The notes under the pieces are model-generated. The model saw only the letters and a program-made list of their open reading frames with translations. It was not told the DNA's origin and did no database searches. 64,000 nucleotides of DNA from Pampus argenteus (lineage: Eukaryota > Chordata > Actinopteri > Scombriformes > Stromateidae), in the NCBI GenBank assembly GCA_036937835.1, contig CM072861.1:25916001-25980000 (forward strand), written 5' to 3'. The position numbers were made by a program, and so were the translations under genes. Numbering within the stretch: position 1 is the first letter of the stretch; every line of letters begins with the position of its first letter. Of the stretch, positions 1 to 11,401 are shown in pieces.

Positions 1-28
1 AAAAGAATCCAACTATCTGTGTTCTTAC

Positions 29-1826
29 AGAGCTTTGTTGGAGGCTTTGACCACTGGCAGCAGCCTCAGCAGAGCCTCCTCTGAAGCAGAGTATTTCTTA
101 AGGTCAAACACGTCCACATCTTTTTCTGATGACAGTAAGATGAAGACCAGAGCTGACCACTGAGCAGGAGACAGTTCATCTGTGGAGAGACATCCTGAAC
201 TCAGGGACTGTTGGATGTCCTCCACTAGAGATCGATCATTCAGTTCATTCAGACAGTGGAACAGATTGATGCTTCTCTCTGCAGACAGATTCTCACTGAT
301 CTTCTTCTTGATGTACTTGACTGTTCTCTGATTGGTCTGTGAGCTACTTCCTGTCTGAGTCAGCAGACCTCGTAGGAGCGTCTGATTGGTCTGCAGTGAA
401 AGACCCAGGAGGAAGCGGAGGAACAAGTCCAGGTGTCCATTTGGACTCTGTAAGGCCTCGTCCACAGCTCTCTGGTAGAAACCTGTTGGTTTGTCTTTAA
501 ATAGTTTAGACCACCGGGAGGTTGTTTGTTCTTCTGCCAGCAGATTGACTCCAGACTTGATGAAGGTCAGATGGACATGAAGAGCAGCCAGAAACTCCTG
601 AACACTCAGATGGACAAAGCAGAACACCTTGTCCTGGTACAGCCCTCTCTCCTCTTTAAACACCTGTGTGAACACTCCTGAGTACACTGAGGCTGCCGTG
701 ATATCGATGCCACACTCTGTCAGGTCTGATTCATAGAAGATCAGGTTGCCTTTCTGCAGCTGCTCAAAAGCCAGTTTTCCCAGAGACTCAATCATCTTCC
801 TGCTCTTTTTATTCCAGTGTGGATCTGTCTCAGCTCCTCCATCATACTTGACGTTCTTCAGTTTGGTCTGGACCACCAGGAAGTGGATGTACATCTCAGT
901 CAGGGTCTTGGGCAGCTCTCCTGTCTCACTGCTTTTCAACACATCCTCCAGAACTGTAGCAGTGATCCAGCAGAAGACTGGGATGTGACACATGATGTGG
1001 AGGCTTCGTGATGTCTTCATGTGGGAGATGATGGTGCTGGCCTGCTCCTCATTTCTGAATCTCTTCCTGAAGTACTCCTCCTTCTGTGGATCAGTGAACC
1101 CTCTGACCTCTGTAACCATGCCGACACACTCAGGAAGGATCTGATTGGCTGCAGCGGGTCGTGTGGTTATCCAGAGGCGAGCAGAGGGAAGCAGTTTCCC
1201 CCTGATGAGGTTTGTCAGAAGCACGTCCACTGAGGTGGACTCTGTAACATCAGTCAGGGTCTCATTGTTGTGGAAGTCCAGAGGAAGTCGACACTCGTCC
1301 AGACCGTCAAAGATGAAAACAACCTGGAAGTCTTCAAACCTGCAGATTCCTGCTTCTTTGGTTTCAGTAAAGAAGAGATGAACAAGCTCCACCAAGCTGC
1401 ACTTTTTCTCTTTCAGCACATTCAGCTCTCTGAAGGTGAATGGAAATGTGAACAGTATATCCTGGTTGGCTTTGCCTTCAGCCCAGTCCAGAGTGAACTT
1501 CTGTGTTAAGACTGTTTTCCCGATGCCAGCCACTCCCTTTGTCATCACTGTTCTGATTGGTCCATCTCTTCCAGGTGAGGCTTTAAAGATGTCTTCTTGT
1601 CTGATGGTTGTTTCTGGTCTGACTGGTTTCCTGGATGCTGTTTCAATCTGTCTGACCTCATGTTCATCATTGACCTCTGCAGTCCCTCCCTCTGTGATGT
1701 AGAGCTCTGTGTAGATCTGATTCAGGAGGGTTGGGTTTCCTGCTTTAGTGATCCCCTCAAACACACACTGGAACTTATTCTGCAGGTTAGACTTGAGTTT
1801 ATGTTGACACTCTGCAGCACGAGTTC
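29..1826 (-). CDS. NLR exon: NACHT ATPase and helical domains
   Basis: Single large exon of 1,798 nt. The acceptor is ttcattcag|GAACTCG and the donor is GCTCT|gtaaga. It starts with the end of FISNA (RAAECQHKLKSNLQNKFQCV). The Walker A loop is GVAGIGKTVLTQKF, Walker B is VVFIFDGLDEC, and the sensor-like motif is LWITTRPAAA. The NACHT-associated region contains the FCFVHLSVQEFLAALHV stretch that is standard in fish NLRs. All nucleotide-binding motifs are intact, so the ATPase should be functional. The exon ends just before the LRR exons. Confidence 0.93.
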
Positions 1827-4205
1827 CTGAATGAACACAAGATCAATAATTGATTAATAGAGACAATATGACAATTTAAAGAATGCATATATGAACATAT
1901 GTTCCTCCATGTCTTGAGACGTCAGTAAATGTCTCATTTATCCAGCAGGTTAAATCTTTATAGAAATCCTCTTACTGCTCTGCAGACGCTCAGCCAGCTC
2001 CTCCTGCTTCATTCTCCTCAGGAAGTGCAGTGTGATCTTCAGAAATGCTTCTCTGCTGCTCCTCCTCTGCTCCTTCTCCTCACCGTCCAACACCTCCTCA
2101 TCCTCCCTCTGACTCTCTGAGCATTCTGGGTAATCTGGACTCAGAGTCTTCTGCATCTTCTTCAGCTCGTTCTTCACAAAAGTGACGATGTTGTCCTCCA
2201 GCAGCTGGAACAGAATACAATATGAATGACACCATCAAGCTGAAATCATGAAGCAAACATCAGATCATGTTGGACAGACTGACAATCTGCTGGTCTACAA
2301 AGTGCAGCATGGAGGTGACTGTGAACACAACAGATGTAAAGTAGTTGTTGTACATGTACAGACCATAAATATGGAGTCCAGGTGTGTTTGATGCTGCTGG
2401 TCAGACTGAGCACTGGGAACCTCTGAGCTCTCCTGGTCCACTCTGTGGAGGAATCATGAACAATGAGCTCACATTATGTCCGTCCACACAGAGACAAACT
2501 CAAGCTAAAGGTCCATCAAGTGAATCAGACGCCTCCCTGCAGTGGAAAAGCTTTACTGGTGCTGCTGGTGTGTTTTCATTGATCAGTGATTAGTGTTCAT
2601 TGATTAGTGTTTTGCTCCATTAGTCAGTTTAGTCCCAGCAGCTCTCACCAACCCTCCACAAAGCTCTTGAATAGAGTTATAGATTAATAACGCATCCTCC
2701 TGTTCTGTGGTTAAAAATGCTGTTCCACAGGGATCAGTACTTGGACCACTTTTGTTGTCTGTACAATTTGTCATATTAATGATAATATACACAAATAACA
2801 GCCAGTGACCCTCCCAGCTCTTTGCTTCAGACGTCCATTATTAGATGTGTTATAACTTTTTAAGTTTGAATGTCAATAAGGCAGAAACGTTTTTTTCCAG
2901 ACATAGAACAGTTTTCCAGAATATTTCCAATAATCTGGACGTCTGCACAGTTTCACAGAGCCATACAGTCAAGAATCTGGGAGTAGTTTTTATCCCTTCC
3001 TGACCTTTGAGCCACATATCAAGAATGTCACTAAATCTGCCTTCTTACACTGATCCAACATAGTCAGGATCATACATGGACATTTGTCTGGTCTTCAACT
3101 GGTCCAAAATGCAGCAGCTAGAGTCCTCACTACATCCAACAAGGTGGATCACATTTCTCCCATCCTGATGTCTTTGCATTGGTTACAATACAGGTCACAT
3201 TTATTTCAAAATCCTCCTTCTGACCTACAAGAACTTTAAGACCTCTGCAGAGAAAATTTAATACTCTTTCCACAACAAAACAAATGCACATTAGGGCTGA
3301 GCTTTATGTTTGCAGCTCTGCACTAAAACATTATTGTCCAGATTGTAACAACTATCAGAAATGACAGAGGACTCTGTGTCTCCTCTGAACCCTCCTGGCC
3401 AACTGTCTGTAGCTGAGCATCATCTGTACTGTTTCCTGTACTTCTTTAATCCTGTTACCTTCTGAGAGCAGGCGGTCTGTGGAGAACCCATCGAAACATT
3501 ACAAGAAAAACAAAGAGCTGGACTGGAGTGAGTCTAACTGAAGACCAAACCATATTTAAATAAGTGAACCCTGTGGGGAGATATTTCTCATGCAACTAGG
3601 CATCACCTCAAAATTTAAGACCTACCATGAATAAAAATAAAACCTTTTAAGAGATTTTATGAAAAACCCCCGAAATTACCTGATTTTAATACTGAGAACA
3701 ACTTGTATTGAGCTGCTGTGGTTCTGTCAAAAACATTAACTTGATACCAACAACTTACATTTTGTCTGATTTTCTTTGTTTAAAATCAATAAGAGCACCC
3801 ATTGACCGGTCGCTTTTATAGGACACACAGCTGGGTCCAGGTCCAGGTCCAGTTTCAGGTCCAGTTTCAGGTCCAGTTTCAGGTCCAGGTCCAGTTTCAG
3901 GTCCAGGTCCAGGTCCAGGTCCAGGTCCAGGTCCAGCAGAGTCTGGTCTTTGATGGATCCTGGTAGGAAAACAGCACTGATAAAGTCATTTAAGTTCACA
4001 TATTCAGTAAAAAATCTCTGGATAAAATACTGAATAATTAATAAACATTAACTTGATACCAACAACTTACATTTTGTCTGATTTTCTTTGTTTAAAATCA
4101 ATAAGAGCATGCTTTGACCGGTCGCTTTTAAAGGACACACAGCTGGGTCCAGGTCCAGGTCCAGGTCCAGGTCCAGGTCCAGGTCCAGGTCCAGCAGAGT
4201 CTGGT
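29..4205 (-). CDS. FISNA-NACHT NLR family protein (NLRC3-like/NLRP12-like), partial
   Basis: Partial gene for a fish-type cytosolic NOD-like receptor, a family of innate-immune sensors that oligomerise through an ATP-binding NACHT module. The visible coding exons, in transcript order, are 4071-4205, 3759-3947, 2364-2442, 1976-2204 and 29-1826. All have GT-AG borders and their phases agree. The order is two Pro-Gly-rich exons, a linker, the FISNA domain, then NACHT plus winged-helix/helical regions. The last visible exon ends in a good donor (GCTCT|gtaaga) straight after LLRLLPVVKASNKAL, where this family normally enters its LRR exons, so the LRR and any B30.2 domain lie left of position 1. 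The first coding exon with the initiator Met was not found. No frame break is seen. Fish genomes carry hundreds of such genes, so I give no symbol. Confidence 0.9.
1976..2204 (-). CDS. NLR exon: FISNA domain
   Basis: Exon of 229 nt. The acceptor is ctgttccag|CTGCTGGAGG and the donor is CTGCAGAGCA|gtaaga. It encodes the fish-specific NACHT-associated domain, recognised by VKNELKKMQKTLSPDYPEC, the acidic EDEEVLDGE run and REAFLKITLHFLRRMKQEEL. It joins the 79-nt exon upstream in phase 0 and the NACHT exon downstream in phase 1. Confidence 0.9.
2364..2442 (-). CDS. NLR short linker exon
   Basis: Exon of 79 nt between acceptor cctccacag|AGTGGACC and donor TTTATG|gtctgt. It reads VDQESSEVPSAQSDQQHQTH then LDSIFM. 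This is the linker that normally precedes the LLEDNIVTFVKNEL start of FISNA in this family. It enters in phase 2, which matches the ends of the two Pro-Gly exons upstream. Confidence 0.8.
2690..3480 (+). mobile_element. L2-type LINE relic
   Basis: Decayed reverse-transcriptase sequence in the NLR intron between 2443 and 3758. The plus strand shows AVPQGSVLGPL at about 2719-2751, an RT motif. KNLGVVF follows near 2963, then ARVLTTSNKVDHISPILMSL at about 3121-3180, typical of the C-terminal part of L2/Rex1-like ORF2. Frameshifts and stops are frequent and both ends are missing, so it is inactive. Confidence 0.6.
3759..3947 (-). CDS. NLR Pro-Gly repeat exon, copy 2
   Basis: Exon of 189 nt with acceptor catcaaag|ACCAGACT and donor CAAAAT|gtaagt. 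In the phase set by the neighbouring exons it reads PDSAGPGPGP, then a mix of GP and ETGP repeats, then SCVSYKSDRSMGALIDFK. The SCVS.KSDRS core is the usual N-terminal repeat of fish NLRC3-like proteins. The repeat tract (about 3839-3935) is an in-frame GGTCCA expansion on the plus strand. The frame giving Leu-Asp repeats is a shadow. Confidence 0.7.
4071..4205 (-). CDS. NLR Pro-Gly repeat exon, copy 1
   Basis: Exon of 135 nt with acceptor gcagcacag|ACCAGACT and donor CAAAAT|gtaagt. It reads PDSAG followed by GP repeats, then SCVSFKSDRSKHALIDFK. It is a tandem duplicate of the exon at 3759-3947. The copies share flanking intron sequence at a spacing of about 312 bp and differ mainly in repeat number. 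Both are phase 2-2 and a multiple of three long, so either can be skipped without a frameshift. Confidence 0.7.
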
Positions 4206-7200
4206 CTGTGCTGCTTCTTTGTTCTTCAACACAACACACACACAGCTTTGAGTGTGAATAATGATGGTGGAGAACAGCAGGGATGAACAATTAATTGAGA
4301 TTTTATCTAAATCATAATATGTCCTACTGCAATGTTCAAATCACAGGAGCCACAATATTTGTTAAAGGTTCAATCTGTGTCAAAATACCATTTTAAATTA
4401 AATATTGTGGTGCTGCAGAGATGTCCTGGTCTACACATCATATTCTACAGACTTAAGAAAACATCTTTGTTTGCTACAGATTCCTGCAAAATTCACACCA
4501 TAATCATTTTAATATGTTTTCAATTAAAATGAGAATAATGATGCAAAAGTGATCATTTCCTCTTATATCACAAGATCACATCACAATTGCAATATCAGTG
4601 AAAATAATGAGATGAGATGTTGTTTGAAGCTGGTTCAGCCCTAGTGAACAGTGATGCACAGTTAGAGATCCTCATCTCACCTCTGAGCTTTGGTCTGGCT
4701 GTCATGTTCCCCACACAGAGAGCTTTTAGAGGGAGGGACTCCCTCCTCTCTGTCCTCACACTGATCCATGCTGCTGAAGTCACATCCACATCAGTCACAC
4801 ACACTTTCTACCTTCACCTGGAGAGGAAACACACATCATCCTCCTGTCAGATCCTAAATGTGATTGGCTGTTATGTTCTGTTATATATCAGTGTGAATGC
4901 AGCCAGACAGCAGTGTGAGGCAGAGAAAGCTGCCATCATCACTTCTACTATCAGTCCACTAGATGGCGCCACCAAGCAGTGACGTGAAGAGCAGCACACA
5001 TGATGCACAGAGGAAGACTTACACTCACTGACACACTGAAACTAAAGTGTCTCCACTCTGCAGAAAACGATTCACACTGAACTGAAAACAAGTAAAAACA
5101 GCATCAGAAGCATCGATTTGTCCTCAAAGCTTCAGTGACATTAATATTCAGCTGCACATTATATCTAAAAGATGATGTTGTGGACAGTTTGGTGAACAAA
5201 TACACTAATATAAAACATCATAAAAAGAGGAGACCAACATGTCAAATTAAATGATTAATTACTTTAGTTTTTATGATCCACATATCTGAACAAACTCCCA
5301 GAAAACTGGACGTCTGCTCACTTCTTTAAATCAACAGCTCAAAACTTTTCTGTTAAATTACATTCATATCTTTCACTGAACTGTCATTTTTATTCCATTT
5401 TCACATCTATATTCTATTTTATTTTACTCTTTTATCAGATCCTACATGCGTCTTTTTAGAGGCTATTTCTGTCCCCGGTGTTTGTTTTATATCTTGTCTC
5501 GTCTGCAGTAAATTTAAAAAAGGAGCCGGAGCGTAATTTGGACAGATATTGAACTAGTTTATCATACAGTGACACTATTTTCTGTCTCTGAGCCTCCCAG
5601 TGTTTTCAGTGTGGTGACTGGCGTCCACACAGTGGTTTTAACTGCTCGACTGTTGATCAGTTAAAAAGATGTAATAATGATTAAAACCAGCCTTCATCTC
5701 TGAATATTTAGGAGGAAACTTTTAAAATATCAAGAATTATAGGAGTTTGATGTTTGATGGTATTCTAGCCAGAGATTTGTGCAACACTTGTGTGGTGAAA
5801 TATATTCTATATTTCACATTTTATTTTAATGTTGATGCAGAGTCAGTTCTCAGGTTCATGTAGTTCACTGTATATGAAATATTTATTGTAAAGTTGTATT
5901 GATATCTGTTTTTATGATTGTACTTTGCAGCTTGACCACCTGAATCTTCCAATCTGTGATAATAAAGTGATAATAAATTCAGAGATGAGTCACATGTTTG
6001 TCTATACAGGCCTCCAGCTACATGAGGGACTGACCCTGAATGACTGAATGAGCGAGCGGCCATTTACATTCACTGTACGATAAAAAATGTTAATATTTTT
6101 TTAGATTTAGGTTCCCAGTATGTGGTCAGTTTATCCTAATGATGCCTGTTTGTAATTAGTGAAAGTTTCTTTATTGTCCCAGAACTGTTAAATTTCATCT
6201 AAAACCTTAAACTGAGGTTTCTGTTTCCTCGTAGAACCAATAAATGATTACTGGTCCATTAAAAACACTTTGACCTCAATAAACATGAATCATAATCCTT
6301 CATAAAACAACTTAAGTATCAAAGTCTAGTTTCTGTTTCAGGATCTGATATCAGGATCCTACTTTTATAGTTTTGTTATGAATCAATATTTAACTGAAAC
6401 ACAGAGTCAGACTGAACAGTGAGGATGAAACAGTATCAGCTGTAATGTGAAGTGTTGAGTGTAAAAACTTTCCATGTTGGTAACCTGCAGCACATGATGA
6501 AGACAGACAGACAGGTTGGTTATTATTCTTCAGTCTGATCAGGAAATAAAGTTTGTGTTTCTACATCTAGACTCTGATTTAAAGGCAGCGAGCTGTCATT
6601 TTGAGTATTTGTTGTTGGATGAACTTGAGTCATGAACAAAGACATGAGAAACCAGAGATGAAATGAAGAGTCTTCTTCTGTTCTGGATGTCAACACACCA
6701 ACAAACAAAGAGCAGCTTGTTTGTGATGAAGAGGAAACATTAGAGATCATAATGAGGAGAATTCAAAGCAAACAAAGTTCCACTTACTCAACTTCTTCCC
6801 ATGAACGTCGTCTCTCTGCGGCTCTCTGCTGTCTGGACCAGGTCTGTTTAGAAACACAACTTTATTCATCTGAGTGCTTCAGTCCTCTGAGTCTGCAGGC
6901 TGCTGTCACACTGAAACACTGAACCTGGACACCAATAAAGACATGAACCAGTCTGAACCTGCAGCTCAGAGCTCAAAGATCAGCTGCTGTAATATAACTG
7001 ACATTAATATATAACCTACAGCTGCCTTCCTCTGAACAAATGAACCTCCTGATCACTGATTAACTTTATCTTCAATAAGTGAATTCAGACTGCAAATAAT
7101 AGAAAATGGATCTTTCTGATCAATGATGTAAAAAGAAATTTCTACTTCTCCTCCACCACAGTTACCTGACGCAGGAAGTTACTGGTTAATTAGTAGATTC

Positions 7201-7420
7201 ACATTTTACATCCAGTGGAGATACAGCAGATTTGTTTTTGATTTAAAGGAACTGAAATGACAGAAGATGCTAAACTGATGTTCTGTCTGGGAGAGAAATT
7301 AGAGCTGCTCTGTTTTCTGTTGCAGTAAAAATACGTTTCTGTGGGATGTTTAGTACGAATGTATCAGCCTGAACAGACTATCCAGTCTGAGTGAACACAG
7401 AGCGTTAGTTACTAGAAAAA
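4206..7420. other. Gene-free stretch upstream of the visible NLR exons
   Basis: AT-rich sequence with no frame resembling a known protein. Two spots on the minus strand look like possible untranslated exons: acceptor ctaaacag near 6849 with donor TTGA|gtaagt near 6790, and tttctgcag near 5068 with a gtaagt donor near 5020. Neither carries a start codon that joins the known NLR phase, so I do not call them coding. Confidence 0.4.
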
Positions 7421-7429
7421 AACATCAAC

Positions 7430-7960
7430 AGTCCTGTTTGATTGAGCCACACAAACTGTCTGCAGAGCCATATATTGCATCAACACTGTCATAGTCTAGC
7501 AGGGTCTTATCATGTCTTGTTTCCTCCTCCTTTCTGTGTTTTGTGTGGTGTGAGCGTGGCACTCCCTCTCTGGCTTGGCTCACACACCTGTCTCCTATCA
7601 AGCTCATCAGCAGCAGTATATCAACCCTGGCTCTTCAACCACTCAACACCAGATTGTTGTCGATACCTCCCTTTATATTAGGCCTACTTTGCTCTCTCAT
7701 GAAATACATCCTGATGTATCTTTTGCTGCCTGCCTGTTTGTCAGCCTCTTAGATCCTCGGTTTCACCAGTCACCCTGCCTGTGTCACCTGCCCACACCGG
7801 TCATTCTCCCTCGTCATCTTTTGTTGTGCCTTCACCGGATTCCCTTAACGTCTTCGTCAGTCACCTGAACACTTATTTCAATAAACCTCTGTTTGTAATT
7901 TTCCAAATTAGTCCTGCACCGACATAACATCCACAGCATGGCGTACTTCCCAGTCTGTTA
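7430..7960 (+). mobile_element. Possible degenerate LTR-like retroelement fragment
   Basis: A pyrimidine-rich block of about 500 bp, unlike its surroundings. It has CACACCTGTCTCC near 7581 and AATAAACCTCTGTTTGT near 7880, a layout reminiscent of solo LTRs of fish Gypsy-type elements. I cannot see matching termini or a target duplication. It could equally be a decayed SINE or LINE end. Confidence 0.25.
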
Positions 7961-10900
7961 TACCTGAGATCAACCAGCAGGACACGCTGCTTCAATACAG
8001 CTTCTGTATCCTGAGTGGATGGTATGGATGCAGAGTGACAGCAAGTCAGAGGTGAGAGGAAGGCTATAGGATTTTTAGTTTACGTTGAAGTCCTTTGAGG
8101 GGCCCATGCTGCTGCAAACCATTTACCATTGTAGAAACCCCCAAACCGACAGAAGGAAGTGAAGGAAGGAAGAAAGTGAGTGAAGGTTGAGCCATAGACG
8201 AAGTTCAGCATGGCTCAGACTGTCCATGAATATGGGAGTCAAAAGTGATCGAACAGAAGCAGCAACAGACAGCAGATGAGAGATGAAGGTCCACCTTTCG
8301 GGAATGATGCGAAGTGTAAAGTTGAGATGACCAAGGAGAAGTTGGCATTTGATGCAATGCGGGGCAGATTTGTAGAGAGTGATTCAGAGGAAGTCGAGGG
8401 ATGATGTGGGTGCTTTTGTTTTCTCAGCAGATAAGGGGACCCTGAGGTCATTATGAGCAGGCCTGAACTGCTTCTGACAAAGTGTCAAAGAGTTTAGGGC
8501 TGCTTTTGCAACCGAACATGACTGCAATAAAACGCTCATCAGTGGATGCAAAGAAATTCCAGAGCTTGAACGTGTTGGGCTAACTGGAGGATTAGCTGCA
8601 GACAAGGTGAAGTCATTAGTTGCTTGTGTGTGGTGCAGGGGAGCTAGCTGCTGCAAAGGCTGTAGAAGAAATCCCAATATCGTTATCCCGGTGCCAGGAG
8701 CCTCGGCTAAAGCAAGCTGCTGCAAATGCTGGAAGTAGACAGCAGGGAGTGTACTACACTATGGTGTAGTGTAGTGGGTTGTAAAACTGGACTGTGGGGG
8801 GCGCTGTTACTCTAGAGGAGGAGGTCGCTGGTGTTGATGAAATTTGGTGATTGTGAGGACAATAGCTGAAGACCCGTGTTACTTTGTCTGATTGATGATC
8901 CATGTCATTCCTTCTGTGGCTGCACTTTCTGCTGATTTTGAACTGAAAGAAGTGGTTATACTTGTCCTTTAACTTGGGCTATGGCTAGTTGTTGGGATGT
9001 GTGTGATGACGTCTATAGAATTGTGTTAATGGAGAGGACAGGCAGCCATGTGGCTTTGTCATCAGTGTGTAGGATTGGAATCCGCTTATGTTTTATCAGA
9101 TATTTTTGAAGGCTGGCCTTTAGGGGACCTCACTAGAGCGTGGTGACACCGTGACCTGCCCCGTGTGTGGCTGGTGTCCTCTTGACTGGCTGGAGTTACT
9201 CTACCAGGTGAAGGAGTTGGAGAACCACGGTGATGGAAAAAGCCCAAGAAAGTAATCTTGGACCTTGGGAAACTATTTTCTGACATTTTATAGACTAAAA
9301 AATGTATTGAGTCATGAAGCCGACAACAAAGTCTAACTGTGTTTTTACGTTGAATGCACAAGCTGAAGCAACTGCCGAGTCTGAGTTTGACTAATCAGCG
9401 ACAGTCAGTGTTGAAAAACCTGCCGCTTCAGTCCCTCAACAGAGGAGGAACTTTACATTTCCAACTGTCCTTTATTACTTTAACTACATGAATCTGATAA
9501 TACTTGTGTATAGTAGTAGTTGTGTACTTGCATTATGCTAATGTTTCCAACAGTTCAGGGGAAATCCTGGAGGCTGCAGGAGATGTTAGCATTACTTACA
9601 CTTGGAAATAAACTTTAAACAGAGCACAGTGTGTCTGAGAGAGACAGCACAGCAATGAAGACAACTTGCATGATCACACACTTACGTCTCTTCTTATTGT
9701 GCCTTTAATTACACTAAATTTGACTTCTTTCTGAATTTATGTGGTCTGAATTTCATTTTGTCAAATTCTCAATAGTCACTTTCAACTTATGCAGTTTCAA
9801 AAACTTATTTCCAGTAAATATTAATTTTAAAGTTCAGATAGAAACTTCTTCTAACCCAATAGGTCAGACTGATTCCTTTCAGACACGATTGCTTTTCCTC
9901 AGCGTCCCAAAGTTCATATCTGAATTTTACATCTAGAATTTTAGTGTCTGAATTTGGTCGGGCGCAATTTGAAAGTGACTGTTGAGAATATGAAGTTATT
10001 CATAGCACATAAATTCAGAAAGATGGTTTTCAAAGTCAAATATTTCAGTGCAGTAGATGCAGTTTTATTTAAATTTCTTGCTGCTATAATTCAAATTGTT
10101 ATGACAGTGATTTGCTTCCATGCTACCAGCATAACATACCAGTCTGTAATGTAAGCTCCAGGTTCTGACAAGGAAGAAGAATGTGGGATAAAACAGACGA
10201 TATCTCTGGTCCTGCCAAATCGATTCTCATCTTTATATAAAAAGTGAAATGTGTGCACGCTGTCTGAGTCACACTGCAGAGTGTTAATACTAAATACTGA
10301 CTGTACACAGTATGTACTATATTTTAATATTGATAGCAGTCTGTTTCTGCAATAAACAGACTTTAACATTTTATGATACATGTACATCATCTGGTTTCAG
10401 AAGGTTTTTCCTCCTGAAAAGAACACTGAACACTTTTTTGCATTAAAAGAACAAAAAGATATTTTATATGTTGGCATTAGTCTCTTCTCCGCAGCTCCGA
10501 ACTCCGTCTGTTCTCAGGTGATGCCTCAGGTGTGACTTTTCAGCCAATCACAGTGTCCTGTCTTCACTGAAACTTAGCAGTTTTCTTTGGTTTAAATTTC
10601 TAGATGTTTTGTAAATTCCTCCAGAAATGTCATTTTGATCCTTCAAAAAGCTGCAGAGCGCCATAGAGCTAATTTATTCACTACATTTACACATTTGTCC
10701 TCCTGAATAACACTTTTATACAATTAGTCAAAAGTCACATTTAGATCTTAATTGCATGTTGATGAAATGACTGTTCTGGTTTTTGTAGGGCGCTGCAGAC
10801 GACATCAGTTCATAAAAAAATGAAAAAGTTTCTGCAACTTTTCAGAGACAAACAGATAAAAAAGACATAAATTATTTGAGTATTTATCATTCTATTTATT

Positions 10901-11401
10901 AATATTGTGTTTCTACTACTGCTTGAGCTGTCTTTGATTGACTGTGTTTTACCATCTATGGAGTCACTTAGTAATTATTCTAATATGTGTTTAGATAATG
11001 TGATAAAAACTATGATTTTATTCTCCATGTAAGCATAATATAAAGAAACATTAAAGGATCAGATTTGAATGATCAGGTGCAGTAACTATGCAGCTTTTTG
11101 CCTTCAGGTCATTTCAGTTTGTAATTGTGCTTTAGTGGTGTGTTCGTTATCAATAAATATATCTGCAAAAACCCACAGAGTCATTCTGGGGCCTTTGAGC
11201 ACATCTTCTCTTCCTTTGTTTCTGTTCAAGTCCTTTTTGTCAAGTGTTTTCTTTTCCAAAGTGATGGACAGAGGACAAAGGCGGTCGTATGAGTCAGATC
11301 TGTGATTTTCACCTGTGGAAAGAGAAATGGATTCGTCTACATTAAGAAAACCTTTCTCACACTTTCCTCCTGACTGCGCTCTGCTGTGATAAAAACATCT
11401 C
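7961..11401. other. Gene-free stretch downstream of arap3
   Basis: No supported gene. The right end (about 11000-11401) should be the 3' untranslated region of arap3. Near 9240-9310 there is a fragment of the dispersed fish repeat carrying ACTATTTTCTGACATTTTATAGAC-type sequence, also seen near 54770. Confidence 0.4.
11017..11022 (-). promoter_or_regulatory. Candidate polyadenylation signal of arap3
   Basis: AATAAA on the minus strand about 380 nt past the arap3 stop codon. No closer AATAAA was noticed. The assignment rests only on position and hexamer. Confidence 0.35.

Noticed and set aside
746..1830. Several plus-strand frames opposite the NACHT exon
   Set aside because: Antisense shadows of the NLR coding exon.
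3736..4290. Leu-Asp repeat proteins on the minus strand at 3.7-4.3 kb
   Set aside because: Wrong frame. Splice phase and the SCVS-KSDRS core put the coding frame in Pro-Gly.
6786..6851. Possible extra NLR exon (PGPDSREPQRDDVHGKKL)
   Set aside because: The borders look usable, but the exon ends in phase 1 while the next known NLR exon needs phase 2, and no start codon is linked.
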